Source: Streptomyces ferrugineus (GTDB lineage: Bacteria > Actinomycetota > Actinomycetes > Streptomycetales > Streptomycetaceae). Taken from it: a DNA stretch of 64,000 bases. Positions within the stretch are counted from its first letter, which is position 1; each line of letters starts with the position of its first letter. The notes beneath the pieces are model-generated. The model did no database searches. It had not been told where the DNA came from and was given only the letters and a program-made list of their open reading frames with translations. A program made the translations under genes and the position numbers. The stretch covers positions 7,192,001-7,256,000 of the forward strand of contig NZ_CP063373.1 in NCBI RefSeq assembly GCF_015160855.1, written 5' to 3'. Shown one piece after another: positions 1 through 8,821 of the stretch.

Positions 1-521
1 CGGCGGTGCAGACCGGCGAGGGGGAGCCGTGCCGCCAGCGCCCGGAGCCCGGGGGTGCGCCCGGCCAGGGTGAGCAGGCCGAAGACGGCGTACCAGCGGG
101 GCACGAAGGAGGACTGGGCGCGGCTGTTGAGGATGGCCAGCCGTCGTACCCGGTCGGGGTGGGCCTGGGTGAGGCCGAGCGCTAGGAAACCGCCGTAGTC
201 GTGCCCGAACAGGTTCACGGCGTCGATGCCGAGGGCGTCGAGCAGCCGGCCGACGCGGGCGACCTCGGTGTCGTAGTCGAACCGCAGGTGCAGCGGTCGT
301 TCGGACTCTCCCCAGCCGAGGAGGTCCGGCGCGATCACCCGGTACCGGCGCGCCAGTGCCGGGATCTGATGGCGCCAGCAGCGGTGGTCGGCCGGGTAGC
401 CGTGCAGGAGCAGCACCGGCTCGCCGTCGGCGGGCCCCGATTCCCAGCACGCCATGCGGGCACCGTCCACCACGACCGACCGAGCCCGGATCATCTGTGC
501 ACCGGGGCCTTTCGCACTCAT
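1..521 (-). CDS. Alpha/beta hydrolase, C-terminal part outside the window
   Basis: Reading from ATG at 521 gives an alpha/beta hydrolase that runs off the left edge after about 173 residues. It has the oxyanion-hole motif HGYP, followed by a D-x-x-G-W-G-x-S segment. The nucleophile elbow is GHDYGG, so the nucleophile is Asp rather than Ser. An Asp elbow is typical of epoxide hydrolases, haloalkane dehalogenases and fluoroacetate dehalogenases. The general acid/base His cannot be seen because the C terminus is missing, so substrate cannot be assigned. The gene is transcribed away from the neighbouring ABC genes. Confidence 0.8.
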   Translation of the reverse strand, partial: MSAKGPGAQMIRARSVVVDGARMACWESGPADGEPVLLLHGYPADHRCWRHQIPALARRYRVIAPDLLGWGESERPLHLRFDYDTEVARVGRLLDALGIDAVNLFGHDYGGFLALGLTQAHPDRVRRLAILNSRAQSSFVPRWYAVFGLLTLAGRTPGLRALAARLPLAGLHR

Positions 522-635
522 CGCCTCTCCTACCGTTCGCTCGAACTCCGCACGCGATGACGTACCCACAGGGGTGACACCCGCGAACCGACCGCGCATC
601 CGACTCACCAAAAGGGGGCTCACCCGCTCGCCCGC

Positions 636-2951
636 TCACTCGCTCCGCAACACCTCCGCGATCGTCAGCCGCCCCGCCCTGCGCGCCGGTACGAACGCCC
701 CGAGCACCGCGATGGCCAGCCCCGCGAGGGCGAGCCCGGCCAGGGCGGGGGCCCGCCACACGTCCGTCATGTACGGCGGCAGGGAGATGTCCACGGCGCC
801 CGCCATGCGCGGCATCACCAGCTCGTAGCCGGCCACGCCCAGCGGGATGCCGAGCAGGGAACCGATCGCGCCGAGCACGGCCATCGACGTCACCGTCATC
901 GCCGTGACCTGGCGCGGCGTCATGCCGATCGACTTCAGCATGCCCAGGTCCCGCCTGCGGTCACGGGTGTTGAGGACGACCGTGTTGAAGACGCCGAGGG
1001 AGGCGACCGCGGCGAGCATCAGGGTGAGGGCGGAGGCCGATCCGACGATGGTCTGCGTGATGGTGTTGGCGCCCCGCACATCCGGTGTGATCCCCGCGTC
1101 GGCGGCGCGGGCCGCGCGGGCGTAGGCGGCCGGGTCGGTGCCGGCGCGCAGTGCGACGTGGTAGGCGATGGGCTTCTCGTCCGGCGCCAGCGCCGTCAGC
1201 GTCGGCCAGTCGGCGGCCACGACCCGGGCGTTGCTCTCCATGAACTCCCCCACGACCAGGACCCGTTCGGAGCGCCCGCCCTTCTCCAGGCGCACCCGGT
1301 CGCCGACCCGTACGCCGTTCTGTCGCAGGAAGGCCGAACCTGCCACGATCTCGCCGCTCGCGCGCATCCACCGGCCGTCGGTGAGCACACCGCCCAGACC
1401 GAGCCGGTCGCCGCGGCGGCCCTCCAGGATCACCGGATGCGCGGAGCCCGCCAGGCGTACGTCGACCGAAGCCCGGGCCGTGATCGCCCTCGCACCCGGC
1501 AACCGCCCCAGCAGCGACTGGAGTTCGGGGTCGTCGTGCTCCGGCTGGATCTCCTTGCCGTTCTTGAAGTGGGAGGCGTACACGGTCACCTGGTAGGCGT
1601 CGCGGCCGGCGTTGCCGAAGCGGTTCATGGTCGTCGCCAGGCCGGTCGCGAACGTCACCGTGGTCACGCCGAGAACCACGGCGGCCAGCGTCAGCGCGCT
1701 GCGTCCGGGCCGGGCGAACGGCAGGCCCATACCGAGGCTCACCGAGCGCGGCAGCCTGCTGCCGGCCAGCCGGCGCTGGATGCCCAGGGCGCGGCCGGCG
1801 CGTGGGGCGCTGCCCGCGCTGATCGCCCGTGCCGCCGACATCCGGTGGGCGCGCAGTGCGGGGGCGAGCGCGGCGAGGAGGCAGACAGCGGGCATGCCGA
1901 GCAGGGTGACGGCGTTCACCCACGCGGCGACGGAGACACTGTCGTGCAGCACTCCGGCGTCGGGCCCCATGAACACGAACTCGAAGAAGGGGCGCGCGAT
2001 CAGGTTGCCGACGACCGTGCCGAGCACGCACCCGGCCACCGCCGGCACGGAGATCATCGTGAGGTAGACGGCGACCACCTGCCCCGGCGTGAAGCCGAGC
2101 GCCTTGAGCACACCGATGTGCCGGAGCCCGGAGATCACGGCCCCGCTGACCACGTTGGCGATGATGAGCACCGCGACCGCGATGCCGAGGACGCCGAAGG
2201 CCATCAGATACGGGGTGTAGGCCCGGGCCGAGCTGCTCACCTGGTGCTTGAGGGTGAGATACGACCGGGAGGCGGTGAGCGCCTGAGCGGGGAGCGCCTC
2301 GGTGACCGTGTCGAGCTGTGCGCCGAGCCGGTCGTCCGAGGACGCGTCCGGGAAGCGGAACAGCATCTGGGTGGCCGTCGGACGCAGGGCGCCGATCTGC
2401 TCGGGCGCGACCCAGGCGTCCGCGGTGCGGCTCAGGTCGAAGGCGAACCCGACGACGGTGAGGTCAGGGCCGCCCGAGGGCATCGGGAGCCGCTTGCCGA
2501 GGTCGTCCGCCGTCCAGTCGGACTGCCGGTTCAGCACGACCTCGCCGGGCCGGGTCGCCCAGCGGCCCGCCCACAGGTCGAGCCGGTCGACGGGGCCGCC
2601 GGGGTCGGCGCGGCCGACGACGGTGATCTCGGCGCCGAGGCCGAAGTGCAGGGTGCTGTCCGGGAGTTCGACCGTGGCCTGCGCGTAGGGACCGGCGGCG
2701 GCCGCGACGCCGGGGTGCCGGGCCGCCTCGGCCAACCGCGCGTCGGAGACCCTCGCCGGGTCGAACACGGCGACCACATGCGGTCCGCGCTGCTTGCCGA
2801 AGGCCTTGTCGAAGGGCGCGGAGGCCGCGTCGAGCAGGCCGAGGGCCACCACCATGGCCACGGTCGAGGTCAGGGTGACCAGCGCGATGACGAGGGTCTG
2901 CAGCCTGCGCCGCCGTACCGCCGCGCGGGCGGTGCGCCATACGGCCCTCAT
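636..2951 (-). CDS. ABC transporter permease, FtsX/MacB type
   Basis: The protein has 771 residues. It has an N-terminal membrane segment (LVIALVTLTSTVAMVVALGL), a long extracytoplasmic domain, and two blocks of FtsX-type membrane helices, the first near the middle and the second at the C terminus (TLMLAAVASLGVFNTVVL onward). This two-FtsX-domain layout is that of actinobacterial lipoprotein/macrolide/antimicrobial-peptide exporters. The ATG at 2951 was chosen because it overlaps the stop of the upstream ATPase (ATGA at 2948-2951), which indicates translational coupling; a longer reading frame upstream runs through the ATPase gene. With the divergent two-component system it probably forms an envelope-stress or drug/peptide export module. 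The exported substrate is unknown. Confidence 0.88.
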   Translation of the reverse strand: MRAVWRTARAAVRRRRLQTLVIALVTLTSTVAMVVALGLLDAASAPFDKAFGKQRGPHVVAVFDPARVSDARLAEAARHPGVAAAAGPYAQATVELPDSTLHFGLGAEITVVGRADPGGPVDRLDLWAGRWATRPGEVVLNRQSDWTADDLGKRLPMPSGGPDLTVVGFAFDLSRTADAWVAPEQIGALRPTATQMLFRFPDASSDDRLGAQLDTVTEALPAQALTASRSYLTLKHQVSSSARAYTPYLMAFGVLGIAVAVLIIANVVSGAVISGLRHIGVLKALGFTPGQVVAVYLTMISVPAVAGCVLGTVVGNLIARPFFEFVFMGPDAGVLHDSVSVAAWVNAVTLLGMPAVCLLAALAPALRAHRMSAARAISAGSAPRAGRALGIQRRLAGSRLPRSVSLGMGLPFARPGRSALTLAAVVLGVTTVTFATGLATTMNRFGNAGRDAYQVTVYASHFKNGKEIQPEHDDPELQSLLGRLPGARAITARASVDVRLAGSAHPVILEGRRGDRLGLGGVLTDGRWMRASGEIVAGSAFLRQNGVRVGDRVRLEKGGRSERVLVVGEFMESNARVVAADWPTLTALAPDEKPIAYHVALRAGTDPAAYARAARAADAGITPDVRGANTITQTIVGSASALTLMLAAVASLGVFNTVVLNTRDRRRDLGMLKSIGMTPRQVTAMTVTSMAVLGAIGSLLGIPLGVAGYELVMPRMAGAVDISLPPYMTDVWRAPALAGLALAGLAIAVLGAFVPARRAGRLTIAEVLRSE

Positions 2952-3655
2952 GCGGACGGCTCCAGGGTGTGCTCGCCGGTGACCCGGCCGTCGGCGAACT
3001 CGACGAGGCGGCTGGCGCAGCGCCGGGCCAGATGCTCGTCGTGGGTGACCAGGACCAGGGTCTGGCCGATCTGGTTGAGGTCGAGCAGCAGGTCCATCAC
3101 CTGCTCCCCGGAGCGGCTGTCCAGGGCGCCGGTCGGCTCGTCGGCCAGCAGCAGGGCGGGGCGGTTCATCAACGCCCTGGCCACGGCGACGCGTTGGCGC
3201 TCGCCGCCGCTGAGCACGGCCGGGTAGGCGCGTCGCCGGTCGGCGATGCCGAGCTCGTCGAAGAGCTCCAGGGCCCGGCGGCGGGCCTGCCGGGCCGGGG
3301 TGCCGGTGAGCTGAGCGGCCAGCGCCACGTTGTCGAGGGCCGACAGGTCGTCGATCAGGTTGAAGAACTGGAAGATCATGCCGATCCGGCGCCGCCGGTA
3401 CAGGGCGAGCCCCTTCTCGCTCAGCTCCCCCACGTTCTCCCCGTGCACGACGACCGTGCCGTCCGTCGGCCGGTCGAGGCCGGCGATCATGTTCAGGAGC
3501 GTGGACTTCCCGCACCCCGACGGCCCCATCACCGCGACCGCCTCCCCGGCCCGGATCCGAAGCGACACACCGGCCAACGCGGTCGTCTCGCCGTACTCCT
3601 TGCGCACGCCGTCGAGTCGTACGACGGCCTCTGCCCTGCTGTCCTCACTGCCCAT
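2948..3655 (-). CDS. ABC transporter ATP-binding protein, MacB/LolD type
   Basis: This 235-residue ATPase has Walker A GPSGCGKST (about residues 44-52), signature LSGGERQR, and Walker B LLLADEPTGALD. The DEPTGALD form is typical of the MacB/LolD/SalX subfamily that pairs with FtsX permeases. It starts at ATG 3655 and its stop overlaps the start of the permease at 2951, so the two form an operon. The gene is divergent from the histidine kinase gene, with 138 bp between the starts. ATP hydrolysis would drive the permease in the cytoplasmic membrane. Confidence 0.93.
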   Translation of the reverse strand: MGSEDSRAEAVVRLDGVRKEYGETTALAGVSLRIRAGEAVAVMGPSGCGKSTLLNMIAGLDRPTDGTVVVHGENVGELSEKGLALYRRRRIGMIFQFFNLIDDLSALDNVALAAQLTGTPARQARRRALELFDELGIADRRRAYPAVLSGGERQRVAVARALMNRPALLLADEPTGALDSRSGEQVMDLLLDLNQIGQTLVLVTHDEHLARRCASRLVEFADGRVTGEHTLEPSA

Positions 3656-3793
3656 GGACAGGACGCTACGAGGCCGGCCCGGGCCCGGACATCCCTCCCC
3701 GGATGGCACCTGGCCGGGCACCTCATCCTGCGGATGCAGGACCTGCATCTCCGGGCCGATGCGCTCGCGGTGATCGTCTGCCAGGGTGAACCC

Positions 3794-4636
3794 ATGGGGG
3801 ACTGGGAAGCGGGCTGGGTCACGGCGGCGGTCGCGGGTGCGGCCGTACTGGTGCTGACCGTCGCGCTGCTGCGGACGCGGCGCCGCTGGCGGGACGCCGT
3901 CGGGGAGCGCGGCTGGCTGCTGGAGCGGGAGCGGGAGAGCGCGGCCCGGGTGGCGGTCACGGCCGAACGCGACCGGATCGCCCGCGAGTTGCACGACATC
4001 GTCAGCCACACCGTGAGCCTCATGGTGGTCCAGGCCGGCGCCGCCCGCGAGGTCCTGGGCACGATGCCGGACGAGGCCTCGACGGCGCTGCGGGCGGTGG
4101 AGGACGCGGGGCGGGGCGCGATGACGGACCTGCGGCATCTGCTGGGGCTGCTGGCCCCGTCGGCGAACGGCGAGGACGACGGCACGGACGTCCCGCAGGA
4201 CGGTCCTGCCGCCGACCTCGCCCCGCAGCCCGGCCTGGACCGGCTCGGCCAACTCGTCGACCGCGTCTCCTTCGCGGGCCTGCCGGTCGAGGTCCGCGTC
4301 TCCGGCGAGCCCCGCCCGCTCCCGCAGGGCATCGACGTGACGGCGTACCGCATCGTCCAGGAGGCGCTCACCAACGCGCTCCGGCACGGCGACGGGGGCA
4401 AGGCCGAGGTCACCGTGCGGTACGCGGAGCACGCGCTGCGGGTGGAGGTGCTGAACACCGGCCCGAGCGTGCTGACCGGCACGGCACCGAGGCAGCCGCG
4501 GCTCCGGGAGGGCACCGGGCGCGGCCTGCTGGGGCTGCGGGAGCGGGTCGCGGTGTACGGCGGTGACCTGGACGCCCGACGGCGGCTCGGCGGCGGCTAC
4601 CGCGTGCGGGCCCGTATCCCCCTGGACCGCCCGTGA
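3794..4636 (+). CDS. Two-component sensor histidine kinase, HisKA_3 family
   Basis: The protein has 280 residues with one predicted membrane helix near residues 9-27 and almost no extracellular part, so it may sense the membrane or the neighbouring transporter. The phosphorylated His is His67 in the RELHDIVSH box of HisKA_3 (NarL-type) kinases. The HATPase N box (ALTNALRHG) and G box (GRGLLGLRERV) follow. The start at 3794 has only a weak ribosome site (AGGGTG); an in-frame ATG at 3734 is possible. It overlaps the response regulator gene by four bases (GTGA). Confidence 0.92.
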   Translation: MGDWEAGWVTAAVAGAAVLVLTVALLRTRRRWRDAVGERGWLLERERESAARVAVTAERDRIARELHDIVSHTVSLMVVQAGAAREVLGTMPDEASTALRAVEDAGRGAMTDLRHLLGLLAPSANGEDDGTDVPQDGPAADLAPQPGLDRLGQLVDRVSFAGLPVEVRVSGEPRPLPQGIDVTAYRIVQEALTNALRHGDGGKAEVTVRYAEHALRVEVLNTGPSVLTGTAPRQPRLREGTGRGLLGLRERVAVYGGDLDARRRLGGGYRVRARIPLDRP

Positions 4637-5313
4637 CCGAACCGGCTCCCCGCGTCCTGATCGCCGACGACCAGACGCTGATCCGCACCGGATTCCGGCT
4701 GATCCTGACCGTGCGCGGCATCGAGGTGGTCGGCGAGGCGGCGGACGGCGTGGCGGCGGTGGCGATGGCGCGCGAACTCGCCCCGGACGTCGTGCTGATG
4801 GACATCCGCATGCCGAACATGGACGGCCTGGACGCCACCCGGCGCATCCTCCAGCAGAGCCCGGACTGCCGGGTGTTGATGCTGACGACCTTCGACCTGG
4901 ACCGCTATGTCTACACCGCCCTGTCGATCGGGGCGAGCGGCTTCCTCCTCAAGGACGTCACGCCCGAGCACCTGGCGGCGGCCGTACGCCTGGTCGGCAC
5001 CGGCGACGCGCTGCTGGCCCCCGCCATCACCCGCCGCCTGGTGGAACGCTTCGCCAAGGACCCCGCCGACCGTCCGCCCACGGTCCCCGCCGACCTGGCG
5101 GCCCTGACGCCCCGCGAGCTGGAGGTCCTGACCCTCCTGGGCCGGGGCCTGTCCAACACGGAACTCGCCGCCCACCTCACCCTGAGCGAGGCCACGGTGA
5201 AGTCCCACGTGGCCCGCATCTTCGCCAAGCTGTCCCTCCGGGACCGCGCCCAGGCCGTCGTGCTGGCGTATGAGACGGGGTTGGTACGGGCGGGCGAAGG
5301 CGGGGGGCACTAG
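4633..5313 (+). CDS. Response regulator, NarL/LuxR family
   Basis: The protein has 226 residues. The receiver domain has acidic residues Asp12/Asp13 and the phospho-acceptor Asp57 (VVLMDIRMP). The C-terminal LuxR-type helix-turn-helix covers the LTPRELEVLTLLGRGLSNTE region and the following ATVKSHV segment. The GTG start overlaps the kinase stop codon, so the two are co-translated. It probably controls the divergent ABC exporter genes at 636-3655, which is the usual arrangement for this type of module; no operator was identified. Confidence 0.95.
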   Translation: MTEPAPRVLIADDQTLIRTGFRLILTVRGIEVVGEAADGVAAVAMARELAPDVVLMDIRMPNMDGLDATRRILQQSPDCRVLMLTTFDLDRYVYTALSIGASGFLLKDVTPEHLAAAVRLVGTGDALLAPAITRRLVERFAKDPADRPPTVPADLAALTPRELEVLTLLGRGLSNTELAAHLTLSEATVKSHVARIFAKLSLRDRAQAVVLAYETGLVRAGEGGGH

Positions 5314-5371
5314 CATCGCGCCTGGACACCCTAGGTTTCCGTGGTCGCAGGACGCAGGAGGAGACACCCCC

Positions 5372-5974
5372 ATGGCCCGCGCAGGACTCACCGCCGACCG
5401 CCTGGCCGCGGCGGCGGCCGAGCTGGCCGACGAGGTCGGGTTCGACCAGGTCAGCCTCTCCGCGCTGGCCCGGCGGTTCGGGGTGAAGGACGCGAGCCTG
5501 TACTCGCACGTCAGGAACCTTCAGGACCTGCGGACGCGGGTGGCGCTGCTGGCCGGTGGCGAGATGATCGACCGGATCGCCGCGGCGGTGGCGGGACGTG
5601 CCGGCAAGGACGCGCTCGTGGCGTTCGCGGACGCGTATCGCGCGTACGCGCTCCAGCACCCGGGGCGTTACGCGGCGACCCAGATCCGCATCGACCCGAG
5701 CCTCGTCGCCGACTCCCCCGCCATGCGCCGCACCGCCGAGATCACCTACGGCATGCTCCGCGCCTACGGCCTCGACGAACCCGACCTGACCGACGCCGTC
5801 CGCCTGCTGCGCAGCACCTTCCACGGCTACTGCTCCCTGGAGTCCACCGGCGCCTTCGGCGCCCCCCGCGGCGTAAGCGAGTCATGGGAGCGCGCTGTCG
5901 ACGCCCTGCACGTGGCGCTCGCGAACTGGCCGCGCGAGGAGCGGGACCGGCGCCCAGCCCGGTTGTCACCCTGA
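5372..5974 (+). CDS. TetR family transcriptional regulator
   Basis: The protein has 200 residues with an N-terminal TetR helix-turn-helix (SLSALARRFGVKDASLYSHV) and a C-terminal ligand domain of the TetR_C_33/WHG type. The ATG at 5372 is chosen because a strong ribosome site (AGGAGGAG, 5356-5363) lies just upstream; the frame is open further upstream but that part overlaps the response regulator. The gene follows the response regulator by about 60 bp and could share its transcript. The regulated target is not obvious. Confidence 0.9.
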   Translation: MARAGLTADRLAAAAAELADEVGFDQVSLSALARRFGVKDASLYSHVRNLQDLRTRVALLAGGEMIDRIAAAVAGRAGKDALVAFADAYRAYALQHPGRYAATQIRIDPSLVADSPAMRRTAEITYGMLRAYGLDEPDLTDAVRLLRSTFHGYCSLESTGAFGAPRGVSESWERAVDALHVALANWPREERDRRPARLSP

Positions 5975-6098
5975 CCCCTTGGACAGCGGCCGCCAGTCAC
6001 CTGCCGCCGGGGATGTCCGTGGCCATGGTTCCTCGGTCCCTCGCCGGTGATGAGTCCGAAGGGTCTGACACCCGGGAAGGCTTCAAGCCCCACAGGGC

Positions 6099-6893
6099 CT
6101 ACGCCTCGTCGCCGTGAGTCAGGTCGCTTCGCCGGCTCAGCGCGTCCACCTCGCCGTACGAAGGCACGGCCCCGCCCGGCGTCCGGCCCTCCCGGATCTC
6201 CCCCATGGCCTCCACCGCCGCACCCAGTGCCCGCCGGTAGAGCAGCGAGCCGAGGCTGATGCGGCGGACGCCGAGGCCGGCGAGCCCGGGGACGGTGGGG
6301 CCGACCGGGGTGTAGAGGACGTTGAGGGGGACGTCGAGGTGTTTCACCAGGTCGGCGATCTGGCGAGGTTCGGTGACCCCCGGCACGAACACCCCGTCCG
6401 CGCCCGCCTGCTGATAGACGTCGAGGCGGTCCTTCGTGTCCGCCTCCCCGCCGCCCAGCCAGTACGTGTCGGTGCGGGCGTTGACGAAGAGGCCCGGGGC
6501 GGCGGCCTTGACGGCGGAGATCTTCGCGGCGTGCAGCGCGGGCGGGCCGAGACGGTCCTCCAGATTGATGCCGACGGCTCCCACGGCCGCCAGCTCCCGG
6601 GCGAACTCCCCCACCTCCTCGGGGTCGTCGCTGTAGCCGTCCTCCGCGTCGACGGTCAGGAGGCACGGTCCCGAGCCGAGGGCGAAGGCGAGGCGGAGGG
6701 TGTCGTCGCGGGTGGCCGACGCCCCGTCGGGCAGGCCGACGGCCGCCGCGACCCCGAGGCTGGTCGTGCCGATCGCGCGGAACCCCTGAGCGGCGAGCGC
6801 CCGCGCCGAGGCGTGGTCCCAGGCGTTGGGGAGGAGCAGGGGTTCGTCGCCGTGATGGAGCTGGGCGAACGGGTTGCGGGTGGATTCCGTCAT
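6099..6893 (-). CDS. Isocitrate lyase/PEP mutase family protein
   Basis: The protein has 264 residues with a TIM-barrel of the PEP mutase/isocitrate lyase superfamily: LLLPNAWDHASAR at the N terminus, the metal-binding segment VDAEDGYSDDPEEV, and VGINLEDR. Members carry out C-C or P-C bond chemistry on 2-oxo acids, such as 2-methylisocitrate lyase, oxaloacetate decarboxylase or PEP mutase. The loop that separates these activities cannot be read with confidence, so no specific reaction is given. It starts at ATG 6893 and is convergent with the TetR gene. Confidence 0.88.
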   Translation of the reverse strand: MTESTRNPFAQLHHGDEPLLLPNAWDHASARALAAQGFRAIGTTSLGVAAAVGLPDGASATRDDTLRLAFALGSGPCLLTVDAEDGYSDDPEEVGEFARELAAVGAVGINLEDRLGPPALHAAKISAVKAAAPGLFVNARTDTYWLGGGEADTKDRLDVYQQAGADGVFVPGVTEPRQIADLVKHLDVPLNVLYTPVGPTVPGLAGLGVRRISLGSLLYRRALGAAVEAMGEIREGRTPGGAVPSYGEVDALSRRSDLTHGDEA

Positions 6894-7063
6894 GCCGGCA
6901 ACGCTAGGCCCACGTCGATTCGGTGCCCACCGAAGTCCGCCATCCCCTGGTCGCCGGGCTCGCCGCCACCGCCGCCCTCGTGGGAGCAGCGCCACGAAGG
7001 TCGTGAGCTCCCGCGTCACCGGCGATGTGGCGGTCCACAAGGACGGGAGGCTCGAATCCGCCC

Positions 7064-8761
7064 TCAGCCCTGTACGCCCACGCCCTCGCCGTCCGCCAGC
7101 CGCACCCGGACCTCACGCCCGTCGCTCCAGCGGACGCGGAGCCCGTCCTCGCCGTCCACGCGCACGGACACCAGGTCCTCCAGCGGCGCGGGGTCCGGCT
7201 CGGCCGTGAGGCGGGCGAGGGCGACGAAGAGGGTGGGTCCGTCGCCGGTCACGCCGGACAGTTCGCGGCTCAGACCGGCGACGGGCCGCAGCTCGGCGCG
7301 CACCCCGTCCCGGCAGGCCCACCCGGTCACCCGCACCGGCGTCCTCGGCTCCGCCCCGGCCACCAGATGGGCCCGCACCTCCACGGCCCCCCGCGCGAGC
7401 ACCACGCTGGTCACCCGGACCGACTCACCGACCGAGTGCCGCGAGGCCACCCAGCCGTCGCCGACCCCCAGCGGCACGATGTCCGTACGGCTCGGGTCGG
7501 CGCCGACGAGCACGCTGTTGTCGTACGACGGTGCGGGCCGCGTGGCCGTCGAGTAGGCGAGGCGGGTGTAGTACGGGTCGTAGCGGACGTCCTCGCTGCC
7601 GTGGTTGTGGAGGCGGACCAGTCCGTCCGAACGGGTGGACTGCACCAGCCAGTTGGGGGCGGCGATCGGCGTGATCGCGTCGGCGCGCTCGGCCGGCCCC
7701 GGTTCCTCCGTCGCCGTCCAGACCTCGTGCTCGGCCGGCAGGAGCAGGGCGAGGAAGCCCTTGCTCGCCCAGTACGGCGACGCGGGGCCCGAATAGCCCT
7801 GCAGGACCGACTCGTCGGGGCCGTGCCAGCCGAGGGTGAGCAGGCCGTTCGCGTCCACGGCTCCCCGCTCCAGGAAGTACTTCAGCGCGCCGGAGGCCAG
7901 CCGCCGGGTCTCCCCCGGCGGCAGCGGCGTACGGCCGGTGAGCGCGCCCAGCCACAGCGGTGCCGTCGTCGCGAACCGATACGTCAGGGAGCGGCCCTGG
8001 TGCATCGGCGCGCCGTCGCCGCCGAACAGTCGGGCGTAGTCGTCGAGATGCCGCGAGAGCCGACCGCCGTACAGCTCCAGCAGCCTCTCGTCCTGGGCCA
8101 GCCACGCGTGCAGCACCGGGTACAGGTGCATCGCCCAGCCGTTGTAGTAGTCGTACTTGCGGCCGTCGCCGTCGGTGTACCAGCCGCCGCCTGCGTACCA
8201 GTCCTCGATCCGCTCCAGCCCCCGGTCGATCGCCTTGCCGGACTCCTCGGTCTCGTACCCGATCTCCTGGAGGAAGCCGCCCACCGTCACCGGGAACAAC
8301 TCCCAGTTGCAGGGCCAGGCTTCGGCGGTCAGCGCGTCCCCGAGCCAGGCCGCCGCCCGCTGCCGCACCGGATCGTCCAGCCGGTCCCACAGCAGCGGCC
8401 GGGTCAGCCGCAGCGCGAGCGCGATCGACGCCGCCTCGACCAGCGGCTGGCTGCGGTCCTCGATACGGGGCCAGACTCCGGACGTGCCGGCCGCGAGTCC
8501 GTCGGCATACCGCTCCAACGCGGTCTCGTCCCGGCGGAAGGCGGCCAGCAGCAGCGTACGGGCGTACCCTTCCAGCCCGTCGGAGAGACGGCCCGACCAG
8601 CTCTGCCGGTCACCGGGAAAGTGGTAGAGGGCACGGTCCTCGGTGGCGTACGGCTCCACGGCGCCGAGCAGGGCGTCGGCGGCCGCCTCCCAGTGGGCGC
8701 GGGTGTAGCCGGTGTACGGGCTGAGGGTGCGGTCGTCGGGCGGCAGCTGCATGGTTCTCAT
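7064..8761 (-). CDS. DUF2264 domain protein, probable cell-wall saccharide enzyme
   Basis: The protein has 565 residues and matches the DUF2264 family pattern. An N-terminal part rich in Trp and Tyr (residues about 20-370) looks like an alpha/alpha toroid, with segments WPCNWELFPVTVGGFL and GWYTDGDGRKYDYYNGWAMHLYP. A beta-rich C-terminal part follows. There is no signal peptide, so it probably acts inside the cell on imported oligosaccharides. It lies 60 bp downstream of the CE12 acetylesterase gene on the same strand, and the pair would share the promoter near 9900. Its exact reaction cannot be read; a glycosidase or unsaturated-uronyl hydrolase role is only inference from fold and context. 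Confidence 0.85.
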   Translation of the reverse strand: MRTMQLPPDDRTLSPYTGYTRAHWEAAADALLGAVEPYATEDRALYHFPGDRQSWSGRLSDGLEGYARTLLLAAFRRDETALERYADGLAAGTSGVWPRIEDRSQPLVEAASIALALRLTRPLLWDRLDDPVRQRAAAWLGDALTAEAWPCNWELFPVTVGGFLQEIGYETEESGKAIDRGLERIEDWYAGGGWYTDGDGRKYDYYNGWAMHLYPVLHAWLAQDERLLELYGGRLSRHLDDYARLFGGDGAPMHQGRSLTYRFATTAPLWLGALTGRTPLPPGETRRLASGALKYFLERGAVDANGLLTLGWHGPDESVLQGYSGPASPYWASKGFLALLLPAEHEVWTATEEPGPAERADAITPIAAPNWLVQSTRSDGLVRLHNHGSEDVRYDPYYTRLAYSTATRPAPSYDNSVLVGADPSRTDIVPLGVGDGWVASRHSVGESVRVTSVVLARGAVEVRAHLVAGAEPRTPVRVTGWACRDGVRAELRPVAGLSRELSGVTGDGPTLFVALARLTAEPDPAPLEDLVSVRVDGEDGLRVRWSDGREVRVRLADGEGVGVQG

Positions 8762-8821
8762 TCCGGCTCGGAGAAGATCGGACCTGGGACGCCCCGGTTC
8801 CGGTCGGGGCGCCCCAGGGGT

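Noticed and set aside
3734..3793. Upstream ATG for the histidine kinase.
   Set aside because: In frame and possible, but adds a hydrophilic stretch before the membrane helix and has no ribosome site; kept as alternative.
6894..7063. A complete tRNA gene in this gap.
   Set aside because: Only a T-arm-like segment is present; no acceptor partner, anticodon or D arm could be found.
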